A stretch of 64,000 bases of DNA. Origin: Apostichopus japonicus. Its lineage: Eukaryota; Echinodermata; Holothuroidea; Aspidochirotida; Stichopodidae. The stretch is from assembly GCF_037975245.1 (NCBI RefSeq), contig NC_092573.1, positions 19,443,265-19,507,264 of the forward strand. The letters are read 5' to 3'. Both the position numbers and the translations under genes were made by a program. This document shows, piece by piece, positions 1 through 15,000 of this stretch (the first letter of the stretch is position 1; every line of letters starts with the position of its first letter). The notes beneath the pieces are model-generated. The model saw nothing but the letters and a program-made list of their open reading frames with translations. It did no database searches and was not told the origin of the DNA.

Positions 1-3000
1 AACAAAGCTTACCTCTGCAATTTATCTCTTGTTTACAATGTCGATTTATGTTTAGGCGGTACGTTATAATAGAGATACAAGTTCAAAAAGAAATTCTTGC
101 CGTACATTTAATGTTCCAATTCCAACTCCTTGCGTTTTCACCACAAGTTGGTCTTTAATGTTCTCTTTCGATACCTAAAAAAAAATCAAGACAATCAGCT
201 ATTACAAGTAATATTGATATGAACTTTATATCCTTTGACATGTCACTTGATTTCCACGATTTACATGTGTGTGTTAGAATTCCTTAAATGTGATTAATAT
301 ATATCAAAATAAAAATTTCTAATAACATGTACCTCTACTGTCTTCTGAAGTAAGACATCTTCATTTTCCAACTGAAATATTGTCTCGAAGCCACTCGCAC
401 CTGATATGTTGCAGTGAAGATTCAAGTCACCTCCTACGCTGAGGGCTGAAAACTCCGAAAGAGATTGCAGGGCGATGACGGTGTCCTGGATAAATCAGAT
501 GAATATAATCATTAAATCCTGTCATTATGAAACGCTTAATGTACTTGTCTAGTAAAATCAACACCAAATGGACAGACATTAGTTTGGGACCGACAAGAAT
601 CGTTAAATTTTTTTTAGCCATAACACCTAAACGTGCTGTAAGTGAACAGCATTCTTGAATAGTAACAATGATAATTATCCAGTGTTAGGGTAGTGGCGTA
701 ACAACGGAATGTACAGCAATATACATGGGCCCTTAAAGCAGTGCAAATTCACCCAAACTTAACCATGGTTTGGGAACCAATCCACGGTTTAAGGAACCTA
801 ACCACTGTGGTTTGAGAAACTAACCGTGGTTTGATAACATATTCCTGCAGCTGCCCGTACTCTGAAAGTGTTTCTGCCCCTCACATAGGATGCCTCCACA
901 CCAGTGCTAACTATTTCAGGAGGATTATTTTGTATTAATTTGTATTAAAAAAGTTCGTTTTGTTTACTTCACAAAACGTCTATTCTCGTTTTATTTTCAC
1001 AAGTAGTCGAAAGTTGGTCGTACCAAGTCACACTTTCGATGAAATACTGAAAAGTTGTAGCTTCCTACGCCACTTCCTTGTAACTTGTCTACATGTTTTC
1101 AACACAACCTAAACATTTAGTCAAGCCATTCCTCTTAAAGTGTAACCTTTATATGTTGCATATACGAATGAGCTCTGTCGTGGTATGAACCGTATTGAGA
1201 CAATTTTGCTAACCAACTATGCCTTTTTGCAGGCAAAGAAAAGGCCATGCTAAGAACACTTCAAGTAGATGTGATAAACTCAGTGAAAGTGATAAAAAAC
1301 GGAATAAATTAGGAGGTTTCCAGTTAAAATATTGCAATTCTTGAATCGCTCATCTTACTTGTGTTGAAACAAATCCTCCACCATAATTTTGTTGCGTCGA
1401 TAACCAGTTTGCAATATCTCCAGCATATGTGAGTTCACCAAGTTCGATCTGTGCCAAGAGAGCGTACCCAGTCGTCTCGACGGAAAGAGCTGAAGGACGG
1501 CGTTGAGGTTGCCCATCCTGTTGCTGGATGTCTTGACCCCAGGCACGAGAAATCGTTACTTATATAAAGATAGGTCGAAATGATGAAGACAATTATTGTA
1601 TGCCTCATAATTTGCAGATTTAAAATTCAACAACACACTATTGTTACACATGAAATAATGTTTATCACACTTTTTTCTTATTAAGAGAGGTGGGGAGGAG
1701 GGGATCTTATTTTGTTTACAAAGATATAGTCGTATAATACGGCTAGAACTTGCATTATTAGGTTCATCATCACACGAGGCCATTATGTCTTATTATGGAA
1801 AATCTACTGACAAACGTATACACATTTTTAAAACTGTCAAAAGATCTATCTATCTTTTCATTCTTATACCATTCATTGTTTTCTAAAAGTCTGTAGCTGT
1901 CGTGGCGGATGTTCACGCTGATGATAAGAATATCTTCGCTGTATAGAGGTATCTTTGTATTGATCTAATTTAATTAAGTAAAAGTACTTTGTCGAGAGAT
2001 GTACGCAACGTTAATGCCGTTTACAGTGCCTCAGCTCATATATACATCGTTGAGGTTTACCTGAATGTTCTTGTGAACTGGTTTAAGGAAAATTGTTCTG
2101 GGTTTAAGATGCCGTGGAAAACGTCTTGGAAAAATGCAATTGATACCAGGGTCTTCTTATATGTAATTCTGTCTCCATTTTTCTTATCCTTTCTAATTTC
2201 TCACTTTTTAATGCGTTTCTTTTAAGATTCTTTTACCAATTCTTGTTGCTTGATTAATTAAACTCAAAGACTTGCTTTCTTAACGTCCACCTATTTTGAA
2301 TTCGGGTTCTCTAATGGGTTGCGATAGACGTGTGGGTTTTAGTTGTTCTTATAACACAGATAGAAAATATCAGGTTAGTTTTTGTCTTACTTTACAACAA
2401 CAAAATTATTCACTGATATTACGGGAGGGGGAGGGGGTATTGATGTTGTTTCGTAATTAATGATATTAGTAGACTCCTCCCCTTATAGTATTAAAATATT
2501 ATTTTGTGTTTTTCGCGAGGGTACGTTTCTATCCTTACTTGGGTATGGTTGGTGGTGCTGGTGACGTATGATCCTACAGGGTGTGGACGACAGGTAATTA
2601 TGGGATAGGTGACGGGGAATATGAAAATTATAGGAAAGATGACGGGGAATATGAGACCTATATGATAGGAAGCAAGAAGGGGAGAAACAGGGGAGGGTGT
2701 TCAAAACATTGAGAAGTTGAGAGGGTCGGCGAGAGAAAGAGAGAGTTGTTAGCAGAGTAGACAGCATAAGAGGTACATATGAGGAGGAAGAAATGTTGAG
2801 AGATAGTGACGTTGTAGGGTGGGGGTTTGGAAAGGGGGAGAGCTACATCAGTATTATTCTCTTACAAAGGAGCTACTAAATTCCGTTAAGTTTGTTTAGC
2901 TCCCGACAATGAAGTACAATGAAGGAATCGTTGTTGAACACCATAATACCTTTAATATCATAAAATTTCATAATTAAATCTACGAAGGAACCGTTGTTGT

Positions 3001-6000
3001 ATACCGTAGTAATTTTTATAATATTGTCATTATTCTATCCATTCTTTCATGGAGCGCTATATTTGTTTTATATATTGCATTAAATGTTCGATGAAGTCGT
3101 CTGAGGTGAGGGCAACACCTTCCCAGCTTAATATTTTTTATTATTTCGAGGAAAGCTCATAACTTCTTCTATACCATCTATAAACCCGGGGTAGGGAAAC
3201 ACGTATAATCTGGAATAAGACAGTACCAGTGATGGGACTACGAGATCGTCGACGCTAACTTCCGGAAACGGAGAGAAATTCTTTGAACTCTTAAACTAAT
3301 CAAGCGCTGGACATTTTACTGTTACCATTTGTGTGTGTGCGTGTGTGTGTATATGGGTGCGTGTGTTTGTTTATTCGGATAGTTTTAATATTCTTTGTCT
3401 TTGGAGGAAACCTGGGATATGTAAGGAGTCTCCCGTGAGCAAGTAATGTGTGAGTTCGATATACCTTTTTTCACATTATCATTTCACTTTCATATCATTC
3501 GTTACAAGTCAGTATACAGAAAAGTTCAACTTACTATCGATACAATATGTAAACTGGAAAAAGGTTACTGTGTGGCTTCCTTACCATCCCCGCGATTCTA
3601 CAGTGATACTTCACATATTCACGTTATACGGTTCAAAGTCACCTGCACTTTCTTAAAGATTTACCGGTCTGAGTTACGGCGTACAATTGTTAAGATGCTT
3701 TCATTGTTTCTCAGGGTAACCGGCTACATTGAGCAAAGCACATTCCTACCTTTAAATGAGAACGTGTGAGCATGATAACGAAATGTTGAATTCACATATT
3801 TACCAGAGCATGAATTAGTCTGTATTCCACATAATTATAATGTTCTCTGCTGCTCACAAATTCTTTTTATCCTTTTCTATATATATCTTACCTGGATCTT
3901 GGACGGCGTGATCATTTAGCATAACATTGGCATCTACACGCTTGTCACTATCCATTAAAGCTAAGGCATAGGTCACTACAGCAATTACATATGGTCGTTG
4001 AAGTCCAGCAAGTTGACTCTCCAAGTAATACGTGGCTCGGTCCTTAGCACAAAGTAGGTCTGGGATCTAAAATATTTAATAAAAACAAACAAGTAAACTA
4101 TGTTTTTGATAACACTCACTAACAGGTTAACTTTCTCGATGTGACTGTTCGCAAGGAACACGGTTCTCTCGATCTCTACAGACTTATACACCGAGCCTAC
4201 AGACTCAAACCATTATTTCCATTCATTAAAGCTGCCATCCCGTCACTGCAAGTCTGGAATTGCCTACAGTCAAGCACTTCGTCTTCTTCGCATTTGCTCT
4301 AACAATTCCTCTTTCATTCGCCATACAGATGCTTAGGAAAAACACTTACTGCCAGGGGCCATAGTGCCAGAAGGGTGTGTGAAGCTATTCAGAGAGTCCG
4401 CTCCCTTTCCAGATCATCTACTTTGGCAGTGAAGAACAAAAAGGGAAGAGGTTGCGACAACAAGCTCCCCTTGGTTGTTACTTCCACCCAAATCTTCCTC
4501 CTCTTCAGCAAATCACCTCTAACAACCACAACATTCTCCTCACTTCAGATAGACTCAAACGAGCCGTCCCTGAAAAACCCACCATCGCCTACAGACGACC
4601 ACGCAACCCATGAGACCTTCTTGTGCGTGCTGCTGTCCAAACTCTAACATCTAACTCTACACCCATTCAGCATGGTACTTTCAAATATGATCGTACTTCG
4701 AGATGCATCATCTGCAGCCACCACATTGTTGAATCCAATTCCATCACCATCCACAGCATGCAACTCACACACAAGACTAAGGGTCACATTACTTGCACAA
4801 CCACTAAGTCATATATCTGATCTCTTGTAGAGATTGCGGCATCCAGTATGTTGGCGAAACCAAAACCACCCTCAAGAAGCGATTCTATGGTCACAGATCC
4901 ACAGTCAACACCATGAAGACTGAGATGCCAGTTGGAGAACATTTTAACCTTCCCAACCATACCATTAACGACATGTCCCTACAGGGGATTGAATCCTTAG
5001 ATAGCCGTCCTGACCTAGTACGAATCAGCAGAGAGAGGCTGTGGATGCAACCCCTTCGCACCATTCAACCTCATGGGCTCAACATTCAGGAAGGACTCGA
5101 CTAACTTTTCTTCTGTCCCCCTCCTTCTCCCCTTCCCCCCCTCCATCACTCCTCTTCTCATAGCTCTCTTCCACCATTTTTTCCACACCTTTCTGTCTTT
5201 GTCCTTCTCCATGCAGTTCATTCCTCATCTCCTCCCTTAATCGTTTCTTTGTCCCTCCTCTGTTAATCTCCTCCTTTTTCCCGGTTGGCTTCTTTCTTTC
5301 TTCTCTCCATCCCGTGTCTACTAATCTCCTTACATCTACCTCTTTGTGGTCACCATGCTCATTAACCTGTCTGCATTCTGTGTGTTTTTTGTCCTTTCTG
5401 TTACTGTTACTTGTAATTTAGCCTTTGAAGAAGATCCTGCTAGGATCGAAACGTCAGGCAAACTTACTTTTACACATATGTTTTCACTTGTTAGGATTTC
5501 CTTATTTTTTTTTACGGTACTAGCGTTACGGCATTTGTATAGTCTATTGCACGTAGTTTAGTGTACGCAATAGCCAAGAAATGTAGTGTTTTTATTAATT
5601 TAATTTCCAGCAGTTTTGTTTTAAGAAATAAAATTTACCTACCGTATTATAGACTTTAAAGGCATTGAAGACTCGCCCCAAGCCGCGTGCGGCCATCTGA
5701 AAAAGTTAACTTTCTGTTGCTTGCAAGTGACGTTTTGTCCGTGACGCTACAAAATGCAGGCAGCAATGAAACGTGATACCTTAATTGTTATCGATGAGAT
5801 GTCCATCGCTGTATCGTGTGTATACTGTGTTGTGGGTATTGACCGCAGCTGTATGTACTGGCTGTACAGTAATGTCTAATTACCGACGGTAGCAAGCTGT
5901 GTGTGTTTTTTCTGGGATCGATTGTGGTGTTTGACACTTCAGTTACACCTCATTCGAAACCAGGTCAAATTACCGGCATAAGACGTTTCTTTTTGCACGA

Positions 6001-9000
6001 GTCTTCACACCCTTGAAAGTTAAATATTAAATTAGTTAACCACACGTTTTCGGTCATTTTCGTACGTGCTCAAGTTTGACAAAGTTTGAAACTTTGCCGC
6101 CTATAAATTTTTACCGTACATTAGTGCACTGTAGGCGTACAGAGACTAATATTTTACATTTGATTTCAGGGTTCCAGTAATTTTGTCATTTGGTATGTGC
6201 ATAGTGCCAAAATTTGATATTTTAGGGTACTTGACCTTTGAATTTATGACATCATAAGTCACAGTGGCACTACATCTGATGCCCATTCACATGCACATCC
6301 ACCAAGTTTGAAGTCAATTGGTCTTACGGTTTAGAAGTTCGTGACACACGCAAGCACACACATTTCTTTTGACCCCCATCTCAAAAAAAGTCCACCCAAT
6401 GATAGTGTGTTGTCTTATGGTACCCTCACTTAGTCCGTAATTCAACTTACCATGATTCAATTCGGTGTCTCAAGGGTGTGAGTTGATCAGCAACAAGTAC
6501 CATGTTTGTCAATAGAGTACAAATTTTCATACGCAGTTTAATACACGTAGGGCTGAGATAAATAATATAAGTTAGGTAATGAGGGGGTGAGGCGTGGATT
6601 GCTGAGAATTTGCCGGTAAAATTATCAAATAAGTTTTCTTTCTCGATATGTCTTAGGTCCTGTCAAATAGTATAGTCTTTGTGCCTGTCGATTCAAGATT
6701 ATTATTCTATACACCTCATGTGTACACCACTCGGGCTGAATGAACTCCTTGTTATGCCGCTGTTAGTAGTGTTAGGATACAATATGTGTATTATTTTGCA
6801 CTCTTCGCGTTCCCTGGAGGTTCTCGGAATGTGCCAGAAGTGTACACAACTTCCACTACACTGTATATTAGTGAATAACTCCTGCAAAGATGCAAGAAAC
6901 ATCCAGAAAGTGTGTTTCTATTTTGATAAAGCGTTTAACGAAAGTATGCCAGAAACATTCAGAAAAGAAGTGAACTTGAAGAAATGCTTGGAAAGAAGTG
7001 AACTTGAAGAAATGCTTGGATCTCCACGCAAGCGAGAGGTATTACCATCACCTCCAGAATACAGTCTCATTGCTTTTCCTGTGCTCAGAAGCCCTGTATA
7101 TAGCCTATCTGCTCCGTTGTCATAATACAATACCGCAACCTAACCTACACTGTAGTTGCTCAGCCTAAACCTGATTTCTACTACTGACCAGTGTTAATGG
7201 ACGTAGTGCCAATTCGTATCTATATTTAACGATTAGTTGAATAAGCTGGTTGTGGTTCGCAAACTAGTCAGGTGGCTCAGCAAATTTAACGTTACCGGGG
7301 GGAAAAAAGTACCAAATTTGGCATGGAGTTTCTTTTTCAAGATGGCCGCCAAAATCCAAGATGGCCGCCAGAAAAAAGGAAATGTCATATATCTGGCTGT
7401 AAAAATCGGGGATGAACAAATGAGGGGTCAATTCAGGTGTTTCCGGGGTCACTGAAACAGATGATGGTCATGGCATGTTGTCTGAGTAACCCACTTCCAA
7501 GATGGCGGCCAAAATCTAAGATGGCCGCCAGAAAAAAGGAAATTTCATATATCTGGCTGTAAAAATCGGAGATGAACAAATGAGGGTTCAATTCAGGTGT
7601 TTCCAGGGTTCACTGAAACAGATGATGGTCATGTCATGTTGCTTGGGCTACCCATTTCCAAGATGGCGGCCAGAATCTAAGAGTGCCGCCTGGAAAAAAA
7701 GGAAATTTCATATATTCATTCCCCAGACCCCTGTGCCCTTTACTGATCGGGACCAACATACCGTCTGTCCTCAAACGTGTAAATGAAACCGGGCTAGCAC
7801 CCTGACTATATGTTATGGCTGGTATTCCAATTGTGTCACTTTGGCTCAGGAAGCCACTTAAGACTTATTGGGGAAGTTTGAAGTGTGATCGACCGTGGAT
7901 AGACACTGTCTCAAAGCCCGTTATTATATGGGAGTTACGAGTGTCATGTAAGACTGATTACATTGAGTCAACTATATAATAGGGTAACTTGAGGGAAAAC
8001 CGACCAGATGTGAATACCGACTCATTGGGAGATTTTGTACGATTGTGCACCCTTCATAAACACAACCTCAATTGTGCAGAGAACACACGCTAAGTCAGGT
8101 CACCGGTCATCTGAGGTATTTAGGTCGTTCTCAAAATGTGCAGTGTGTTTTAAAATGTTTTTGGTGAAAATTCGGGCAATATGCTGAGAATTTTTCGGAT
8201 ACCTACTGAAAGCAGGATAATTTGCAATGTGTTTTTCAATTTATTTGGTGAAAATTCGGGCAATATGCTGAGAATTTTTCAGGCACCTACTGAAGGCAGA
8301 ATAATTTGCAATGTGTTTTTCAATTTATTTTGATGAAAATTTGGGCAATATGCTGAGAATTTCCTGGGCACCTACTGAAAGAAAAAGAATAATTTAAAAT
8401 GTGTTTTTCAATGGTTAACTGATATTATTATGATCGTTATTATTGTAACGACTTCCCCAATAATTCTAACCAATATGGAAGGGTAATAAGACGGAAAATA
8501 TAACCAAAATTTTCGCGCGCCCCGCGCGCGTTCGACATTTTAATGTGCATATCAAATAGGTATTAGTCGGTTATTTGCATGTGATGTAATAACTGATGAA
8601 TTACCATATGATATGCACATTAACTTGCTGAGAGCGCGAAAATTCTGGTTATATTTTTCGGGTAGGTCGTTACAGCCCCCCCCCTATTCAAATTAGGCTC
8701 CTACGCCTATGCCAACTCCTACCCTGGTATAGTAAGGTACATTTAATTAAATAACGTATCCTGTACCTTAGCTTAGGTTAAGTGTTAAAGTTTTAACCCT
8801 GAAATTAGAAATGTACAGATTGGTGAAAGAAGATGTTTAAATGAGAATTATATTTGATTGATACATTAAACGACGCTATCTTTCCATTTATTGTCTTCCT
8901 GGGTACGTAAACTATTTACATGCATTTTATGTTGTCATTCCGTAACAGTAGAAAGAAAAGCACTATCCGATTATTCACAGAGGGTGAAGTTTCAGGAATA

Positions 9001-12000
9001 AATAAAACTACACTAGCACGTCGGGCCCATCATGTATTTCAGTTCTGAATTTGACACCCGTTAATGGAAGATACACAGTATGAGTATCTGGTATTCGATA
9101 TTGCTTGAAGTAGGACCAGTTCGCAAAATTATCTAAAAGCATAGAGTATGATCCCAGTTATTGATATTTCGTACATCGTGAGAATACCAACGTAAACCAA
9201 ATCATCAATCAGAAGACAGAAGTTAACATTAGTAATTACTCTTACAGTTAATAAAGCATGGTCGATTCTTGTTTTGTTTAAGATCATATTAAATGATGTA
9301 CTCACCAGCTGGTCACAAGTACATTCAGCCATAGTGATTAAGGTAAAGGCAGTCATAGCAATGTCCCCGTTAATACCGCCCTGAAAAATCGACAGCAAAC
9401 AGAGAATGTTCATAGTCCATATGTGACTCAGATTGTACACGCTCAACAAAGAAACTTAATTCTCTACTCCAATTATGTTTCACAGCTACAAATACTTGAA
9501 ATCAATTAAACGCAATATGGGTGAACGACATCTCGACAATGACATCAATAACTGTTTGGGCAAACACCAATTTTTCATCCGTAAAAATAATTAATTTAGT
9601 TTTCATGTAAACCTCTCATCAGAATGTAACTATTTTCGTTTTTAGGTAATTTTGTTTTCTTCATGATTAATTTGATGCATAAATTAAGGTCCTATGATGA
9701 ACCATTCGTTATAAACTAACCGTCATTTCTTTGTGAATAACTGATTGTCCTTCATAGAAAGCACCATTATGACGTTGTCTATTGTTCACAATCCAGCGAA
9801 TGGCACTACATGGAACCATGGCATCAACTTCAGTTAGTTCTGAGGCTTGACAAAATACCTTAGCCACAAAAGCCGTCAACCTGTATAAATCAAGTCACTT
9901 CCAAATATTTCATCTCAATATGAGTGTTTAATTGGTGCCTACATGATTATAGCAATGGGGTACCGTGGTTGGTCAGCTGGTGTTAACATGTCAAAACGAA
10001 TAATACAAATGTTGTTGCTTTCGAACAGTAGGTCACCTTAATATAATTTGATGAAATAGTGTTTTGGAGCAAACTCAGAAATGTTTTGGGTTTATTCAAC
10101 AATACGGCATCAAAAGAAAAACGTGCTACCCGAATTGATGTCTTTTGTGTGTGTGTGTGCGTGCGGTTTTGTATTCTGACCTAGGACTTGACCAAAAGAA
10201 TTTCAAGTCCTCGGTTGTGATTTCTAAAGAATCACCACGTCCTCGGAAGAATTCTATTGTATGGGGTATTGTTAAGATTAGGGTACGTGGACTTGAACAA
10301 TGGAAAATACAATGGGTTCCTCGGTCTGAATGTAATACAAACATGTGTGTGTGTGTGTGCTTGAGAGAGATTATTTAAAGGAAATAGAGACATATTAAAA
10401 ACAAACAGCTGATGACTTGGAACAATGAAGTCACTCTTACAGTTTGAATTTGGTACTCGGATAATAACTTAATGAAATCAGGACGGAATACTTTGCGACT
10501 ACATCATCAATGCATGGAACCAATGGTATAGATTAAAAGTTCAGAAATTTTTGCTAAGTGTTCTGTTTGCTTTGCTTTTCTAAAGTGTTAACCACTTCAA
10601 AGGTCTTAACATCTGGAAAACAATATCAGACACCAGACATATTTGTAAAGGAGCGTCTGGATGGACATTACTTAATTTACATTACGTAATCGATATGACT
10701 AAATTTGCGTAGAACCACGAGTCACCAACGGAAATCTCGACAACGAGTTATATAATTCTAATTTTCTTGGCAATTAGAGGTAAGTTCCTGAAAGTGTAAC
10801 ACAATATTATACGCACCACGTGCTACCCGGTCTACCGAGAAACGCTGAAAATGACCCATTTGCGTGACGATATTTTGTTACTCGAACTATACCTACAGGA
10901 AAAGCCAAGGAAAGTAAACGTTAAAACAAACATTATCGATAGGAGTGCACACAGTTATGGGTAGATAATGTCACTCTTAACCGAATGAACACAAAACATA
11001 ACAAGTAAAGATTTGATGCTACTCGAAAGGAGAGAGAGTTGCACTATTAAACATAATACTACAACGGAATGACTTTATAATATCATAAGAACCAAGTATC
11101 CTTCAGGTCACTGGTTCCAATCCAGTTCTAGCGCCTACCCCCCCCCCAAATAAAGAATAAAAAAGTTTTTATTATTATTTATCAATCGTTTTTTATTAAT
11201 CTAGCTATTAAATAAAGCCTACATTACGCAATGTGAAATCTATGAAAATACTCAGTAAACGGTTGGTTTGCAATGTACTGACTTCTGACTGACAGCCCAA
11301 GTAAAGAAATGGCTGTGTAGAGACCGGTATAAACTAAGGATGGCTCAGTTCGTGGAGCGTGGAGCAAGGAGCTTGTAATGGTGACTGGTCGAATCCTATA
11401 GCCTTAAAATTGTTTTCAGGTATTAAAGTAAAATTAAACTAAATACACTTTATTGGAGTCAGAAAGCCCGACGAGAGTTGCCATGTTGTTGCTTGGTAAA
11501 CATGATTGTTGCTTGGTACACATATTTTCACAAAAGTAGAAACAAGTTCAATATTGGGCTAGCTCAAATGTGCCTTATTTCACTGTTAATTGAATCCAAT
11601 GCTTCTTCAATAATTACACTTTGGTTTTAAAATGTATCGGTAGTGAAGAAGAACTTACTTTTCGAACTTTATTTATTAATTCAACCTTTCACATTAATGC
11701 ATTCATTCATTGTATTAAAAATGTTATTCATTACATGAGCATGTTAAAGTCTCAATACGTGTTTGCTGATAAATTTCAAAAAACAAACTTCCGAAGTATA
11801 TTCCATGTTTCTTATTCTAAATGCACTGACCAGGTGGGTTTAATTGGGAAAAGCTGTCGCAATGAAAAGAAAAAATACATTTCTGTTACCCTTATGGCGA
11901 ACGATTTACCTTACCATCACTGGGACCGCCCATGTTCATTACACACATGTAAACAAAGTAGTATATACATGCGGCCCGATCAAGATTTAAATGCAGTCCA

Positions 12001-15000
12001 ATTTTCTATCATCCACTTTTTACAATTCCACAGAGGAAACGTCTGAAAACACCTGATTATTCATTGCAATGTAAGGAAAATGACACAATTTTGCAAGCTA
12101 CATCGGTAGGACCGAGAGAAAGATGCAATAGCAGGGACCTAAGACCAGGAGACCAGGAGAGTAAAAGTTAGCCTAGGCTTAACGACCGTAAACAAAACAA
12201 ACCAGAAAGATTTTTTTAGCGCATGATCTGTTGGGCAGGGCTTGCAAATTTTTAATTAAAGTTTGTAAAATCTACGGACTCGTTAATAATTCTGGCGAAT
12301 TTTACTCAGCTCAAAATTTTTAACGACAGATAACTCAATAAAAATAATGAATATTGATATATATTGATATGAAAATTGCATGACACCGTGTCATTTTTGA
12401 TGAACCTTTAGTGCAGTGAGCTGGAAAGGTCGAAGTTTAAATTCAGCCAACACATACTGAGACTTCAATTTCTGCATTAGACCTAACACCGTCATCATGA
12501 TGAAGCGGTCACTTGCCCAATGTAAGGCGTCTGGACTTGAGAATACATCATTGTACAGGGCATTATTTTCCAGTAGCTGTATCAATGTTTTTTAATGGGG
12601 CAAAGTTAAACAGATTGCCAGAAACGTTACACATTCGTCATTATAGAAGGAAAAGGACGGTAAAGAAATAGCGCAGAGTATTCCACCGTTTTCCAAACGA
12701 ACCTGAATTAATATTGGACAGAGCAGTGGCTTCGATTTGATCATTTCCTGAATTTGTCGCTACAAGGTATTTTAGGACGTAAACATTAGGAGCCAGTCGA
12801 ATCATTATCTGTTCTCCACAACCAGTTGGCTGACGGATCCAATGTTCCAGACCAGTCACAACGGCTGTCATAGCGGGTCCAAGAGGAGAACCTGATGCAT
12901 TAATTTAAAAGCAAGAGTACCATAAGCAATCTCAATCTGTTATTTATATGTTATTATTATAATATGTTATTTATATGAGCTCTAACCAGTAAAGAGTCCA
13001 TTTATTTAAAACAGCCGCTCAATGTTTTTTGAAGTTACATCTCTTGTGTACAAACAGATGATAGTTAGTTTAATGCAATTAATGCCACATCGTTAGAACT
13101 AATATATATATATATATATATTATGCTCTCAAATTTGGTATGATGCCTAGAAAACAAGGATTTCCACATTTGTGTTGTCACTCAAATCAGGTCTCACGTT
13201 GTCTTTGTATGTACATTTCCATGTGATTTGCCCTTTGTATCGGGTCAGAAATAAAAACTTAAAGTATTAACAGAGACTGAAACAGTTACACCTTTCTACA
13301 ATTCGTACTTTGAGATCAGCCATCAACCTGTTGCTTAGACTGAAGATCCACTGAACGTCAGCTGTCTGGAGAACAATAGCCATGAGGAACTATGAGACAT
13401 CAAATTAATAAATGCGTCAGTAGTACGTGATTCCATTCTTACCTGTTATACTAATATGACATGACTCTGTTCCTGGCACAACTGTTGGAGGTAAGGCTAT
13501 ATCAAGACAGCTTAACTGGGCTGCATTTTCCGCGTCCCATCTACCTGTATCAGGGAAGAAGAAGAAATGGGGAAAAACTGACACTTGAGAAAGTTTCTTC
13601 TTACCTTTCTTCAACTCCTTGATATTGATATTCATTATTAGTGATTAGATCATTGTTTTGTTAAATAAATAAATATTAATGAAAGTCTATCCCTAGTATA
13701 CGCATCCTCACATAAACTTATAATGATATGAGCCGGACGTTATAGTTACATCAATACCGCTCCAACATTTGATTCACCCCTTTCCATACTTGGAGTGATA
13801 CAAATCCTCGAAAATAGGAGTTGTGATTCCGATGCATTTATTACCGTTTTGTTTTCCTATTTATCGATCACAATTTCTGGTCACTTTTTTTCATTGATAA
13901 TATAGTCAATTGAATCTCAATCGCTCTCAATGTATTTAACACGAAATAATCAATTTTCGAACTTGCTTGTGTATGTCAACTATTGTGGAAGAGAGTATTA
14001 AGGCCTCTTCGGTTTTGTTATATACATATTATACACGTTCTTGCTATTTATCTATGGCTCGAGCAGTAAGTAAGGAATGTGATTTTATTTTAAATATTCT
14101 TACAATGTTCAGTCTCTCGTATACCTGTTCCCCTACGATTTAGTTCGACTCCTTGAGGATTCAGTAGCACCGAATGATGAAACGTTCTTTCGATTCCCTC
14201 AGCCTTATGGAATGAAAGAGCATTGAAGAAATGACATCTTAAAGAAGTTAACAAATACGATTAACAGAAGAAAAAACACTATAGTCCATGAGCTAGCAGG
14301 ACCCACAAGCACCCCCCCCCCAGACTCTCCAAGAGTGATATCATTTTGTTCAGGAGACCCGTCCAAACAATATTTTGCATGTTACCATTGAAAATGTTGG
14401 GATAGACTCTGCATTTCCGCCATTTTCCAAAATTGCCGTCATTTGGAACTATTTTCACCCATATCTCGGCGGCTAAGGCTCATAGAGTTATAATTCTGGT
14501 ATCTATGCCCATGTTTTCTGGGTCAAGGAAGGCAGTGGTTGTGTCACAATGTGTGAAAGCATGTAGGGCCAGCAGCGCCGTGCAGTATTCTTGAGTTAGA
14601 TCAAAGCTGCAGCGCAATGATCCAAAGTTTTTGTCTTTGTTCTTACTGGATTCCTTGACCCAGAAAACATGGGTATAAACACCAGAATTATAACTCTATC
14701 AGCCTTAGACGCCGAGATATGGGTGAAAATAGTTCTAAATGACGGGCATTTTGGAAAATGGCGGAAATGCAGATACCATCCCAATATTTTCAATGGTAAC
14801 ATGCAAAATAATGTTCGGACGGGTCTCCTGAACAAAATGATACCACTTTTGGAGAGTCTGGGGGGATGCTTGTTAGGTCCTGCTAGCCCATGGACTACTT
14901 TCCATACGACTCTGGGCCCCTTCGCTTTGAGAGGTATACAATTCTTGAGTTGTTTTTATTTCGTCTTTGTACTGAGAAGAGTTAGTTGTAAGATACCGCT

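Noticed and set aside
1355-1546. Longest minus-strand open frame over exon 28
   Set aside because: It is out of frame with the thioester domain. A different frame of the same strand gives the conserved YGGGF...TQ segment.
11621-12046. 141-codon plus-strand open frame as a possible gene
   Set aside because: No recognisable motif and no splice context. It shares a small inverted block with the frame at 12391-12585, so repeat origin is more likely.
12391-12585. Minus-strand open frame between exons 23 and 24, first considered as a thioester-domain exon
   Set aside because: Its translation has no match to the domain, and the true exon (KYRHANGSFSAF) was found at 10817-10892 with correct phases.
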